From Streptomyces sp. NBC_01341 (GTDB taxonomy: Bacteria > Actinomycetota > Actinomycetes > Streptomycetales > Streptomycetaceae), in contig NZ_CP108364.1 of the NCBI RefSeq assembly GCF_035946055.1, forward strand, positions 2,294,001 to 2,358,000: a DNA stretch of 64,000 bases, given 5' to 3'. A model generated the notes under the pieces. It did no database searches. It saw only the letters and a list, made by a program, of their open reading frames with translations, and was not told the origin of the DNA. Positions 51,700 to 60,976 of the stretch are shown here, one piece after another. Each line of letters starts with the position of its first letter. Within the stretch, counting starts at the first letter, position 1. The position numbers and the translations under genes were made by a program.

Positions 51700-53139
51700 A
51701 TGGCGGGTTACATAGAAGACCGATGGCTGAAGAAGCGCCCCGACAAGCTGACCGGGAAGCGGGAGCGGACCGCGATCTACGGCACCGGGAAGCGCTACCG
51801 AGTGAAGGGGATTCCCGGCATCCAGGACCGGTCGTTCCACACCAGCGAGGACGCGAAGCAGTGGCTCGCCAGCGCCAAGACGGACTCCAGCCGTGGTGAG
51901 TTCGTCGATCCCCGCAAGGGCGAGATACTTGTCGCCGACTACATTGCCGAGTACTGGTGGGCGGGCCGCTCCGACGAACCCTCGACGGCGGACCCGATGC
52001 GCAGCCGCATCTGGAACCACATCATCCCGTTGGTGGGCGACTACGCCCTGCGTGAGATCGACGCGTCCGCTCTACGGACCTTCAAGGCAGCACTACTCAC
52101 GAGGGTCGAAGAGTCGACGGCAGAGGTGATCTGGGGACACCTGTCCTCGATCCTCGGCAGCGCCGTCGACGACCAGCGTCTGCTGCGCAACCCGATGAAG
52201 GCGAAGAACAGCGTCAAGCCCCCACGAGCAATCGACAGCAAGGCCAAGGCGTGGTCACGTGAGGTCGTCGACGCCGTCCGCGCGGAGTTGCAGGACCGCT
52301 ACCAGATCGCGGTCGATCTCGGCATCGGCCTCGGGCTGCGCCAAGGCGAAGCGTTCGGTCTCGCCGAAGAGGACTTCGACTTCGCGGCTGGAGTCGTCCA
52401 CATCCGCCGCCAGCTCAGGTGGGACATCAAAGGCCGCCCCTACTTCTCGCTCCCCAAGGGGCGCAAGACCCGCGAGGTCCCCCTGCCGGCCAACCTCGCC
52501 CTCCGGGCCCGAGCTCACTTCCGCCGGTTCCCGTCGACTTCCTGCACGTTGCCCTGGCGGAACCCGGAGGCCCCGACCACCGCGCTCGAGGAGCGCCAGC
52601 GGAAGCCGGTCACGGTCGAACTGATCCTCACCTCGTCGCACGGCAATCGCATCTACTACCGCACCTGGAACGACCGCAGCTGGAAGCGTGCGCTCGCCGC
52701 CGCCGCCGGGCTGATCAAGCCCGTGGGCGAGAAGGTACGGCACGACGGCAACCGGGTTCGCCGGGTCCTGCTCTACGCCGCCCCACGCGAGGACATGTTC
52801 CACGTCCTCCGCCACACCTACGCGAGCGTGCAGCTGGAGGCCGGCGAGTCGGTCGTCAGCCTGTCCAAGTGGCTCGGGCACTCGACACCGAAGGTCACCC
52901 TCGACCACTACGCTCACTTCATGCCCGGTTCGGGGCAGCGAGGGATCGCCGCGATGGACGCCTGGCTGCGGGACCCCTCCCGTCCGAAAGTCCCTGAGAA
53001 GTCCCTGATGGCATGCAGGGCAGCTCATCTACCCCTGAACATGCAGGTCAAAGGCATAGTGCGACAGGGTGCGGACATGTCTGTGAAGTACAAGGAGACG
53101 GCCCGGGGCGGGCTCGCGGTGAACATCATCGAGTGCTGA
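51700..53139 (+). CDS. int: Tyrosine integrase of an sdaA-targeted integrative element
   Basis: A 479-residue phage-type integrase. Catalytic residues: R in GLGLRQGEAFG near 213, HVLRHTYAS near 368, LGHST near 392 and the nucleophile Y in TLDHYAHF near 404. An N-terminal arm-binding and SAM-like region is present. The last 26 residues (from RQGADMSVKYKE to NIIEC) match the C-terminus of bacterial L-serine ammonia-lyase, so the reading frame runs across the attachment site into the sdaA tail. Confidence 0.9.
   Translation: MAGYIEDRWLKKRPDKLTGKRERTAIYGTGKRYRVKGIPGIQDRSFHTSEDAKQWLASAKTDSSRGEFVDPRKGEILVADYIAEYWWAGRSDEPSTADPMRSRIWNHIIPLVGDYALREIDASALRTFKAALLTRVEESTAEVIWGHLSSILGSAVDDQRLLRNPMKAKNSVKPPRAIDSKAKAWSREVVDAVRAELQDRYQIAVDLGIGLGLRQGEAFGLAEEDFDFAAGVVHIRRQLRWDIKGRPYFSLPKGRKTREVPLPANLALRARAHFRRFPSTSCTLPWRNPEAPTTALEERQRKPVTVELILTSSHGNRIYYRTWNDRSWKRALAAAAGLIKPVGEKVRHDGNRVRRVLLYAAPREDMFHVLRHTYASVQLEAGESVVSLSKWLGHSTPKVTLDHYAHFMPGSGQRGIAAMDAWLRDPSRPKVPEKSLMACRAAHLPLNMQVKGIVRQGADMSVKYKETARGGLAVNIIEC
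53062..53139 (+). other. Probable attR: 3' end of sdaA (L-serine ammonia-lyase) fused in frame to the integrase
   Basis: The codons read RQGADMSVKYKETARGGLAV and continue to NIIEC and a stop. Actinomycete SdaA ends in nearly the same words (RQTGADMSVKYKE-type, then GGLAVN). The crossover core should lie in this stretch and be repeated at the element's other end, beside the full sdaA gene, outside the window. The match is from memory of the family. Confidence 0.7.
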
Positions 53140-53146
53140 GCTTTCA

Positions 53147-53189
53147 GGCCCTGACCAGCGCGTTCGCTTCTTTCAGCGCTGTCAGGGCC
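53147..53189 (+). terminator. Hairpin after integrase/sdaA tail
   Basis: GGCCCTGAC with AGCGC pairs with GCGCT and GTCAGGGCC, perfect apart from one unpaired base. It starts seven bases after the stop and is followed by TTCCCTGTTT. It was probably the terminator of sdaA. Confidence 0.8.
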
Positions 53190-53227
53190 TTCCCTGTTTA
53201 CGCGGCAGGGACGGTGCGACAGACCGA

Positions 53228-53269
53228 CGGCCCCTCCGGAAGAACCATGTGGTTCTTCCGGAGGGGCCG
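53228..53269. terminator. Long perfect hairpin terminator before the GH92 gene end
   Basis: Nineteen bases at 53228-53246 pair perfectly with 53251-53269 around an ATGT loop. On the minus strand it lies about 90 bases after the GH92-PAP2 stop, so it most likely ends that transcript; it may work in both directions. Confidence 0.85.
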
Positions 53270-53358
53270 TTCGCGTGGCGGTGTGCCTTCCGGGCTTCGG
53301 TGGAGCCTGCCGCACCCTCACGGGGCGTGGCAGGTCCGGCTGTCACGTGGTCGTCGCA

Positions 53359-56300
53359 CTACCCCTTGGGGTGACCACCGGCCGGGCCCGGCCGGTGATC
53401 CTGGGACGTGGGCTGGAACCCGACCGTGTAGGTCCGGGTGACCGAACCGTTGGCCGACGTCACCTTGATGGTGCGGGTGGTGAACTGACGCACCGGCGAC
53501 GAGAGGACCGGGCTGCCGTCAGTGATCTTCAGCCGCGCGCCGTGCTGGGCCGGTACGGCGAACACGGCCGGGATCCTCTTGTTCTTCGGCCAGTCCACGA
53601 CGTAGGTGGACACGGCCGGGTCGAACCCGTCGATCGTGACTCCGCCGACCTTGATGGACTTCGCGTCGGCGACACTTCCCTTGGTGGCGTCCGAGAAGTT
53701 CTTCACCGTGACCGAGCCGTCGGCGTTGACCACCACCTTCGCCGCCATCGCGGCCGCCAGGTTGATGCGCTCCCAGCTCGCTCCGCCCTTCGCGGTGAGG
53801 TCGAGCGGATACCCGGAGTCCGTCGCGGTCTGCTCGAGGACCTGGGTGCGCTGCGCGGTGGTGAGGTTCGGGAAGGCCGTGATCAGCAGGGCCGCCGCGT
53901 CGGACGGCGCCTTGAGCGCCTGCCCGGACTTGCCGACCTGGGAGAACCCGTAGGTCAGGCGGCGCGTGTACAGACCGACGTGCTGGTCCGTGCTCAGGCC
54001 CGCGTAGGAGTCACCCTGGCAGGCTGCGAGCGTGTCGCCGTATCCCTCCTTCTCGCACTGAGCGAGCAGCACGTTCTCCATCTCGGTGTGGGCCTGGGTC
54101 AGCAGCTTCTCGAAGCCGGGGTCGGCCCAGCGGTGCGCGACGGTGGCCTGTGCGCCGATGCGGCCGCCCATGACGTCGAGCGGGTAGTGGAACCCGAGAA
54201 CGATGCGGTTGTTCCCGTACTCCGAGGTGCGGGCGAGGATCGACGGTGCGAGCTCCGGCAGGAGCGTGGCGAGGACGGTGCCGGCCTCGTAGCCGCCGTA
54301 GCTGTGTCCGCTGGGGTAGGAACCGCTGGTGGTGAGGCTGCCGTAGGAGCCGTCCTGCGACTCGTAGACGCTGCCGCCGTCGCCGACGAATCCGAGCCGC
54401 ACGTACGGGCGCATGTATCCGAAGTGGTCCTTCGCCGCTCCGCCCTTGTCGAGGCCCTTCGTGACGCGGGAGAAGAGAGCGCTGGTCTTCGGCAGCCGGC
54501 CGCCTCCGAGGGCGTCGCTGTAGATCCGGCCGAGCCGGGAGCCCAGGCCGTCGGCCATCGTGACGGTGGAACTGTTCGTCGCGTCGATCTCGGCCCGGTC
54601 CACCTCCTTCTGCGTCGCCGCGTTGTTGATGCCCGTGGCGATGCGGTCGTTCTCGGCGGTGATCGCGGCGCCGTGCGGCACCTTGGTGTTGGCGCCGAGG
54701 ATGCCGGAGCCCAGGTCGTCGAAACCGTTGAGCAGGCCGAAGAAGTAGTCCGTCCCGTCGCCGTCGCCCGGCCACTTGTCCGACGCGTAGTCCGCGTTCA
54801 GTGTGTCGTCCGGGAAGGGCGACGGCTCGTACGCCGGGTCGGCGGCCCGTGCCGGGGCCTTCGTGGTGGAGTCGGCCGAGGTTCCGGCCAGGGTGACCGC
54901 GGTGACGGTGGCCGTGTGCGCCTTCGCCTTGTCCGAGGCCGTCAGCAGTGCCGTGTTCATCGTGGCGGGTACGTGCACGGTGGTGCCGTCGCCGAGGGTC
55001 ACGGTGTAGCCGATGACGGGGAAGCCGCCCATGTCGGCCGTCCGCCAGGTCACGCGGACCTGCTTGCCGTCCGTGATCACACTCGTCACGGCCGGCTTGT
55101 GCGGCTTGACGCCGCCGATGACCACAGGTGCGGTGGCGGCGCTCTGCGCGGAGCTGCCGACGGTGTTCACCGCGCGGACGCGCGCGGTGTACGAGGAGCC
55201 GGCCCGCAGCCAGGTGAACGTCACCTTCCGGCTGCCCGGGTCGGAGATCTTGATCTCGTGGCCGTCGCTGAGGGTGATCCTGTAGCCGGTGACCGGGGAG
55301 CCACCGGTGTCCGCGGGGGCGGACCAGGCGACGGTCACGCTCGTGCCCGACGCCGCCGCCGACACCGCGCCGGGTGTGGCCGGCACCGTCCTGGGCTTCG
55401 TGACGAGAGCGGACTCGGCGTGGGCGAGTGCGTCGTGGCGTGCGGTGAGGGCGGCGTCCGTCGTCGTGGCGTCGGCGAGTGCGGTCTTCGCCTCGGCAAG
55501 TGCCTTGGTGAACGCCTTCCACGACGCGTCCGTGTAGCGCGCGTTGTCGAGGGCCGATGCCGTCGTGACGAGGTCCTCCAGCTTCAGCCTCGGGAGTGGG
55601 ATCAGCTGCTTGGCGGCGAGGGTGAGGCTGCGGGTCCGGGTGTCGGCCTCCAGCTGGGTGATGCCGTCGGCGTCGGCCGCGGTGCGCGCGGCGGCGAGTT
55701 CGCGCCGGTACACACCGAAGTCGATCGCGTCGTAGCGTCCGGCGTCGCCGGACAGTGCCTCGTACTGGGCGATCGCCTTGCGCAGGGCGGACTTGTCGGT
55801 GACCGCGGGCGTGTCGACGTGGTTGAACGTGACCCGGCCGAGGTTGGCGACGTAGGGGTGCGACGCGTCCGCGTTCGTCGTCAGCCGCAGGTGGACGGAG
55901 TGCTTACCGGTGATCGCCGTGGGCAGGGTCAGGCTCGTCGTCCCGCCCGAGGACCATGCGGCTCCCGTGACCGGAAGCGGCACCGTGGCGTACGGAGCAC
56001 CGGGGGTGGCCGCGTCGAACGAGTCCAGGTAGACCTGGACGGCGGAGCCGGTGCCGCAGCGGGCGGAGTTGTTGACGTAGGTGAGCGTGACGGTGCTCTT
56101 CGCGGAGGCGCCGAAGTCGATGTCCCCGTAGTCGAGCCAGGCTCCGTCGTAGGTGCCGCCGAGGCTGGTGGTGGAACCCGCGCCGCTCCAGCCGGCCGGC
56201 TCGCTCTTGAGCCCGCCGCCGCTGTGCGAACGGAACGCGGTGGCGTCGAACGCCACCGGGGCGTCGGCCTCCTGTGTCAGGGTCAGCGAGTGGACGTTGC

Positions 56301-59300
56301 CCACGTAGGGCTGGGCGTCCGACTGCGTGCTGGAGACGAAGGCGGCGTACACGTCCTGGACGCCGGTGAAGACGGCCGGGTCGAGGTGCACGCTCGTGGT
56401 GGCGGTGGTTCCCCAGCCCGGTCCGCTGTACTCGAGCGGGATGGTGACGGTCTTCGGGCCGTCCTTCGAGCCGAGGTGCAGCTCGATGTGCGAGTCCGAC
56501 GCCGCGCGCGACTGGGGCTTGTCGTAGCGGACGGTGACGGTGTCGGCGCCGTCGCGGAGGTCGGTGTCCTTCCACTCGGCCCACGCGCCGTTCGTCACGT
56601 TCTCGAAGATGCCGTTGGAGAGCTTGAGCGGGAGCGATCCTCCGCCGGTCGTGGTGCTGTTCACCGCGGTCAGCGTGGCGAGCGTGGTCGCCGGGGACGA
56701 GGAGACGTCGTACGGCGAGAACTGGTACCAGTCGAAGTTCGACACCCACTGCTGGCCGGACGGGGCGTGGAACACGAACGTCGCACGGGAGGCGTCCAGC
56801 AGTGCGTCCGCGTCGGTGACGGCCGCCTGCACCGTGCTGTAGTTCTGCCAGGCGGCGGTTCCGGGGAGCTGGACGGTGGCGACGACGGGGCCGTCGGCGC
56901 CGCCGGCGTGGATGTCGACGCTGCTCGCCTTCGCGTTCGTCGCCTGCGAGTTCGCGTAGCGGACCGAGATGCTCCGCGGGGCGACCCCGCCGAAGTCCAG
57001 CTTGTCGAACCGTTCCCACGATCCCTCGGTGACGCCGCCGAGGTTGCCGTCCGAGTTGTTCCGCTCACTGACGAGGCTGGGGCCCTCCTTCTGATCGGGG
57101 GACTCGGCCTGCAGGACGGCGTAGCCGCCCTCGTCGATGGTGAGCGCGTCGACGGCGGACCGCAGCGCGTCGTCCGCGGCCATGATCGTGCCCGTCGCGG
57201 TGGTGGTGTCCGCGACGACGGTCCGTGCGCGTTCGAGCGCCGACCGGAACAGGGCCCAGGAACCGTCGGAGTAGTTGCCGCTGCGCACCAGGGACGCCTC
57301 GGTGACGAGTGTGCCGAGGGCCTTGCGGTGCACCGCGGCGGCGGAGACGAGGAGCGGGTCGGTCGGGGAGATCCCGGTGCCGCGCACCGTGGAGGCCTGC
57401 ACGCCGTGGGCGAAGGCCGCGTCCTGGAAGGTGATGCCGAGTCGGGCGTCGGCCGTCGTGGTGCCGCTCAGCGACAGCGTCGCCGTGCGCGGTCCACTGA
57501 CGCGGAGGTCCGCCGTGACACCGGCCGGCAGGCCGGTCACGGTCGCCGCACCGGTCTTGGTGAGGCTCGTTCCCGTGCGGGCGGCGAAGGACGCCGGTCC
57601 GGACAGCGTGAGCTGCACGCTGCCGCCCAGCCTGCCGTCCGCGGCGGTGGAGACGGTCCCCGGCTTGGCGGAGACGACGGCATCGCCCTTGCCGGTGCCC
57701 GTTCCGCCGTCACCCGTGCTGGTGCTCAGGGAGTACGCGGGCTTCGTGTGCGCGCCCCACTGGGAGGGCTTGGATCCCATGGTGAAGTCCAGCGTTCCGC
57801 CGGAGATGATCTGGGAGTAGTCGAGCCAGGTGTTGTCGAACCGCGAGCCGTTGAGCTTCGCGCTCTGCACGTAGTAGTTGTCCGGCGAGACGCCGTCGGC
57901 CTTCACGGTGAACCGGGTGCCGTTGGCGTAGGTGATCGTCGTGGAGTCGAAGAACGGGCTGCCGATCTGGAACTGGCTGGAGCCGGCGGTCACCGGGAAC
58001 AGGCCCAGGGCGGCGCCGACGAACATGGTCGACATGGTGCCGGCGTCGTTGTCCATGGTCGGCAGGAAGCCGTTCGGGGAGAGCTTGTAGACCTGTGTCT
58101 TGACCGGCGGGGTGAACTGGCCGCCCGAGCTGGGGGCTTCGTTCGAGGAGCCCGTCGCGATGTAGCGGTTCCAGGTCGTGCCGGTGTAGATGGAGCGCAC
58201 CCACTTCTGCGTCAGGCTGGGCTCGCCGACGTAGTTGAAGAGGTACGGGGCCTGGAGGTCGATCTCGTTCGCGTTGGAGTGCAGCATGGTCGAGCCGTCG
58301 TCGACGGCGGAGTCCTCGCCGAACATGTGCTTGACCGCGGCCTTGCCGGCCTTGGCGCCGCCCATGGCCTTGATGAGGCGGTCCATGTCGTACGCGTCGT
58401 ACCAGTGGTACTGCCAGAGCGTGCCCTGGTAGAGGCCGGCCGCCTCGAACTTCTCGTAGTCGGCGTTCTGCCAGTCGCCGCCCGCCGCGCGCGGGGTGAG
58501 CAGACCGACCTTCGTGCCGTCGGGCGCGGTCCAGGCGCCGGACTTCACGAGGTTGTCGATCGCCATCGTGGACTGGGTGCGCAGCTTCTTCGCGTCGTCC
58601 TTCTTGCCGAGCGCGTCGGCGATGACGGCGAGCGCCCACTGGTCGTAGCCGCGCTGCACGGTCGTGCCGGGGTCACCGGTCACGTATCCCTGGCGCAGCT
58701 GCGCCCCGGTGTAGTAACCGGAGTACGACAGCAGCGCGGGGTAGGCCTCGTCGAGCCGGTCGAAGTTCTTGAAGCCCTTCGACAGCGCGTCGGCGACGAG
58801 CACGGCCGAACGCTCCCAGCGCACGGTCGGGACCGAGTGCGTGAGGCTGCCGAGGCTCTTGCCCGAGGTGCGGGTGTCGGCGAAGAGCTCGATGAGCGAC
58901 TGGATCATGTCCCGGTAGGTGGCCGGGTCGATGTACGCCTCGACGGAGTACTTGCGGAAGTCGTCCCAGGTCGACCAGCCGTCGTAGTACGTGAAGCCGT
59001 TCGCCTTGTGCACCGCGCCGTCGGCGCCGCGGTACGTACCGGTCGTGCTGGTGGCGTTCACCGGCAGCGCGTACATGCGGTACAGGTGTGTGTAGAACTC
59101 CTTGGTGAGCGTCGACCCGGGGTCGGACACCGCCGAGGAGCGCACCGCCACGGCGCCGAGCGTACGGTTCCAGTCCGCCTTCGTACCGGCGCGCGCCTGG
59201 TCGAAGGTGAGGTGGCCCACCTCGTTGGCCTGGTCGGTCGCGGCCTGTTCCGCGCTGATCGGCGACAGGGTGATGCGCAGTTCGACGTCGTTCGCGTCGG

Positions 59301-60201
59301 ACGTGTCGAACCCGAGGACGGCGCCGGTGTCGGAGCCGTTCTGCGTGGTCGCGTCACTCAGTTTGCCGTCGCTGCCCCAGCTCTTCAGGGAGGTCACCGG
59401 GACGTTCGTGGTGGCGTGGTAATACAGCTGGTACGCGGCGCCGTTGAACGATCCCGCGATGAGTCCGGAGATCGAGCCGGTCCCGTCGGGGAGCGTCGTC
59501 GCCTTCAGCGTCGAGCGGGTGCGGCTGGTGTAGTTGTTGGCGAGGTCGAGGACGAGCTGGGGCTTCGACCCGGCGGGGAAGCTGTAGCGCTCGAGCGCCG
59601 TGCGCGTCGTCGCGGTCATCTCGGCCTTGATGGTGCCGGAGTCCCGCTCGACCGAGGAACCGGTCCCGGAAACGGCCCCGAGGCCCACCTTGTAGGAGCC
59701 GGGCGTCGCGCTCTCGTCCGTGTGGCTGTAGGTGTGCGCGTACGTGCTGGGGACGGGCCGCTTGTCGTACTGCACGGAGGTCGGGACGACCAGCAGGTCG
59801 CCACCGCCTCCCGAGCCGCCGACGCCGTCGAGGTTCGTCGCGGTGAACCCGGCTATCTGCTTCTCGTTGTAGTCGTACCCGGAGTGGTTGCGCCCGGGCG
59901 TGGTCATCGGGTTGACCTTGGCCAGGCCGTGGGGTGCCTGGGCGCCCGGGAGATCGTTGCCGTCGTCACCGGCGGTCGACACGAACGGATCGACGAGTGC
60001 CGTGTAGTCCGTGCCGCCGGACGTCCCTGCGGACGCCGTCGGGTGGGGCGCGGCCGCGGCCGCGCCGCCACCGGCCAGTGCGGCGAGGCCGAGCGCCCCG
60101 GACAGCAGGGTGGCGACCGTCGCGCGCAGTCGGCGGCGGTGCCGGGCGGCGGGTCTCGGAACCGCCGAGCCAGGCAAGGGGGGATGGGATCTGATGGACA
60201 C
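53359..60201 (-). CDS. Secreted GH92 alpha-mannosidase fused to PAP2 acid phosphatase
   Basis: A 2280-residue exported protein. The signal peptide lies in residues 1-50 (RHRRRLR, hydrophobic core, AAAAAP). GH92 spans about 60-810 (opening VDPFVSTAGDDGNDLPGA; MDNDAGTMSTMFVGAALG late in the domain). Then come a FIVAR-like helical unit near 965, three carbohydrate-binding-like beta domains (about 1027-1464), two more FIVAR units (1470-1590), two fibronectin III domains (1600-1785) and a PAP2 acid phosphatase (about 1797-2150) with KDHFGYMRPY near 1924, YPSGHSYGG near 1964 and NRIVLGFHYPLDV near 2005. A beta-rich tail ends it. GH92 enzymes remove alpha-mannose, some from mannose phosphate. The GTG at 60201 follows GGAGAGG. 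No anchor is seen. Confidence 0.88.
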   Translation of the reverse strand: MSIRSHPPLPGSAVPRPAARHRRRLRATVATLLSGALGLAALAGGGAAAAAPHPTASAGTSGGTDYTALVDPFVSTAGDDGNDLPGAQAPHGLAKVNPMTTPGRNHSGYDYNEKQIAGFTATNLDGVGGSGGGGDLLVVPTSVQYDKRPVPSTYAHTYSHTDESATPGSYKVGLGAVSGTGSSVERDSGTIKAEMTATTRTALERYSFPAGSKPQLVLDLANNYTSRTRSTLKATTLPDGTGSISGLIAGSFNGAAYQLYYHATTNVPVTSLKSWGSDGKLSDATTQNGSDTGAVLGFDTSDANDVELRITLSPISAEQAATDQANEVGHLTFDQARAGTKADWNRTLGAVAVRSSAVSDPGSTLTKEFYTHLYRMYALPVNATSTTGTYRGADGAVHKANGFTYYDGWSTWDDFRKYSVEAYIDPATYRDMIQSLIELFADTRTSGKSLGSLTHSVPTVRWERSAVLVADALSKGFKNFDRLDEAYPALLSYSGYYTGAQLRQGYVTGDPGTTVQRGYDQWALAVIADALGKKDDAKKLRTQSTMAIDNLVKSGAWTAPDGTKVGLLTPRAAGGDWQNADYEKFEAAGLYQGTLWQYHWYDAYDMDRLIKAMGGAKAGKAAVKHMFGEDSAVDDGSTMLHSNANEIDLQAPYLFNYVGEPSLTQKWVRSIYTGTTWNRYIATGSSNEAPSSGGQFTPPVKTQVYKLSPNGFLPTMDNDAGTMSTMFVGAALGLFPVTAGSSQFQIGSPFFDSTTITYANGTRFTVKADGVSPDNYYVQSAKLNGSRFDNTWLDYSQIISGGTLDFTMGSKPSQWGAHTKPAYSLSTSTGDGGTGTGKGDAVVSAKPGTVSTAADGRLGGSVQLTLSGPASFAARTGTSLTKTGAATVTGLPAGVTADLRVSGPRTATLSLSGTTTADARLGITFQDAAFAHGVQASTVRGTGISPTDPLLVSAAAVHRKALGTLVTEASLVRSGNYSDGSWALFRSALERARTVVADTTTATGTIMAADDALRSAVDALTIDEGGYAVLQAESPDQKEGPSLVSERNNSDGNLGGVTEGSWERFDKLDFGGVAPRSISVRYANSQATNAKASSVDIHAGGADGPVVATVQLPGTAAWQNYSTVQAAVTDADALLDASRATFVFHAPSGQQWVSNFDWYQFSPYDVSSSPATTLATLTAVNSTTTGGGSLPLKLSNGIFENVTNGAWAEWKDTDLRDGADTVTVRYDKPQSRAASDSHIELHLGSKDGPKTVTIPLEYSGPGWGTTATTSVHLDPAVFTGVQDVYAAFVSSTQSDAQPYVGNVHSLTLTQEADAPVAFDATAFRSHSGGGLKSEPAGWSGAGSTTSLGGTYDGAWLDYGDIDFGASAKSTVTLTYVNNSARCGTGSAVQVYLDSFDAATPGAPYATVPLPVTGAAWSSGGTTSLTLPTAITGKHSVHLRLTTNADASHPYVANLGRVTFNHVDTPAVTDKSALRKAIAQYEALSGDAGRYDAIDFGVYRRELAAARTAADADGITQLEADTRTRSLTLAAKQLIPLPRLKLEDLVTTASALDNARYTDASWKAFTKALAEAKTALADATTTDAALTARHDALAHAESALVTKPRTVPATPGAVSAAASGTSVTVAWSAPADTGGSPVTGYRITLSDGHEIKISDPGSRKVTFTWLRAGSSYTARVRAVNTVGSSAQSAATAPVVIGGVKPHKPAVTSVITDGKQVRVTWRTADMGGFPVIGYTVTLGDGTTVHVPATMNTALLTASDKAKAHTATVTAVTLAGTSADSTTKAPARAADPAYEPSPFPDDTLNADYASDKWPGDGDGTDYFFGLLNGFDDLGSGILGANTKVPHGAAITAENDRIATGINNAATQKEVDRAEIDATNSSTVTMADGLGSRLGRIYSDALGGGRLPKTSALFSRVTKGLDKGGAAKDHFGYMRPYVRLGFVGDGGSVYESQDGSYGSLTTSGSYPSGHSYGGYEAGTVLATLLPELAPSILARTSEYGNNRIVLGFHYPLDVMGGRIGAQATVAHRWADPGFEKLLTQAHTEMENVLLAQCEKEGYGDTLAACQGDSYAGLSTDQHVGLYTRRLTYGFSQVGKSGQALKAPSDAAALLITAFPNLTTAQRTQVLEQTATDSGYPLDLTAKGGASWERINLAAAMAAKVVVNADGSVTVKNFSDATKGSVADAKSIKVGGVTIDGFDPAVSTYVVDWPKNKRIPAVFAVPAQHGARLKITDGSPVLSSPVRQFTTRTIKVTSANGSVTRTYTVGFQPTSQDHRPGPAGGHPKG

Positions 60202-60526
60202 GTAACCTCTCCAGGTCGCGATACGCACGCACGGTCCGGTGGACGACATCCAGGGCATGACAACGTTGTCCAACTCCGGCCGGTGTGCACCGGGGATACA
60301 TGGTGGTGGACGCACGGGGTCACGGCCACCGCGTTCACGACCACCCGTCATTAGACACGGAGAAAGCGGACAGTGGGCAAACTGAATTCATACAGTGTGC
60401 GCCACGACCGGACGCCGGCCGACTCACGGACCTCACTCATACCGTGAACACCCTTGTCCCGCACGTCGGTTGGGACCATTGGACTCTCCCGCACCTTCGA
60501 GCCCTCATCACGTCCGTCGGCCGCTC
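60202..60526. other. Divergent intergenic region, GH92 / AhpD-like gene
   Basis: About 325 bases. It contains the palindrome at 60259-60270 (listed separately) and a more AT-rich stretch near 60345-60400 that could hold a promoter. No other feature is seen. Confidence 0.4.
60259..60270. promoter_or_regulatory. Candidate LacI-family operator for the GH92 gene
   Basis: GACAACGTTGTC is a perfect 12-base palindrome with a central CG, the form used by LacI-family sugar repressors in Streptomyces. It lies 58 bases upstream of the GH92 start, where repression would work. Confidence 0.6.
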
Positions 60527-60832
60527 ATGAACGACGGGACCAGCGGCCGCCGGAGCGGGCACGCGCACGCGTCGCGGGCCGGCGCCCGTAAGAAGCCGGC
60601 CGGTTTCCGCGTCGCCGGGCGAGCCCTCACGTACCGCGCGACGACGGCACCGCGGAGAGCGGACGAGGCCGGCGGGGTCACGGACGAGGCGTGGTCCGCC
60701 GCCGCCGAGCACTTCGGCACGGACCAGCTCATCGCCCTGGTGGGTCTCATCGCGGTCATCAACGCCTACAACCGGCTGAACGTCATCGTCCAGCAGCCCG
60801 CGGGCGACTACCGGCCCGGCATGTTCGGCTGA
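60527..60832 (+). pseudogene. Truncated AhpD/carboxymuconolactone decarboxylase-like gene
   Basis: A 101-codon frame whose second half (VTDEAWSAAAEHFGTDQLIAL, then INAYNRLNV) matches the C-terminal part of AhpD-like carboxymuconolactone decarboxylases. The catalytic CxxC region and most of the helical core are missing, so the protein is unlikely to be active. The ATG has no clear ribosome site. Confidence 0.6.
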
Positions 60833-60861
60833 CGCGTCACGCAACACCGGCACAGCACCCC

Positions 60862-60905
60862 GGCTCCCGGGGTCCGCGGTCACCGGCCGGCGGACCCCGG
60901 GAGCC
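60862..60905 (+). terminator. Strong hairpin terminator
   Basis: Sixteen bases at 60862-60877 pair perfectly with 60890-60905, followed by TCTTTGTT. It isolates the ABC transporter operon from upstream reading. Confidence 0.9.
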
Positions 60906-60911
60906 TCTTTG

Positions 60912-60963
60912 TTGACAGCTGCACCTTCTCATGACCATGATTCCATTAATTGACTCATGGAAT
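60912..60963 (+). promoter_or_regulatory. Promoter and GntR-type operator of the ABC operon
   Basis: A -35 box TTGACA (60912-60917) and a -10-like CATGAT (60936-60941) are spaced by 18 bases. Overlapping the expected start of transcription is a perfect inverted repeat, ATTCCAT (60940-60946) and ATGGAAT (60957-60963), with a ten-base spacer. It fits a dimeric repressor, most simply the GntR protein encoded two genes downstream. Confidence 0.6.
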
Positions 60964-60976
60964 TGAAGTGAGGCGC

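Noticed and set aside
53228-53269. The long perfect inverted repeat as an attachment site or insertion-sequence end
   Set aside because: A 19-base stem with a four-base loop just after a gene stop is a typical terminator.
53275-60354. A 2359-codon open frame on the plus strand opposite the GH92-PAP2 gene
   Set aside because: It is valine-, arginine- and glycine-rich without any domain pattern. It is the usual mirror of strong GC codon bias on the coding strand.
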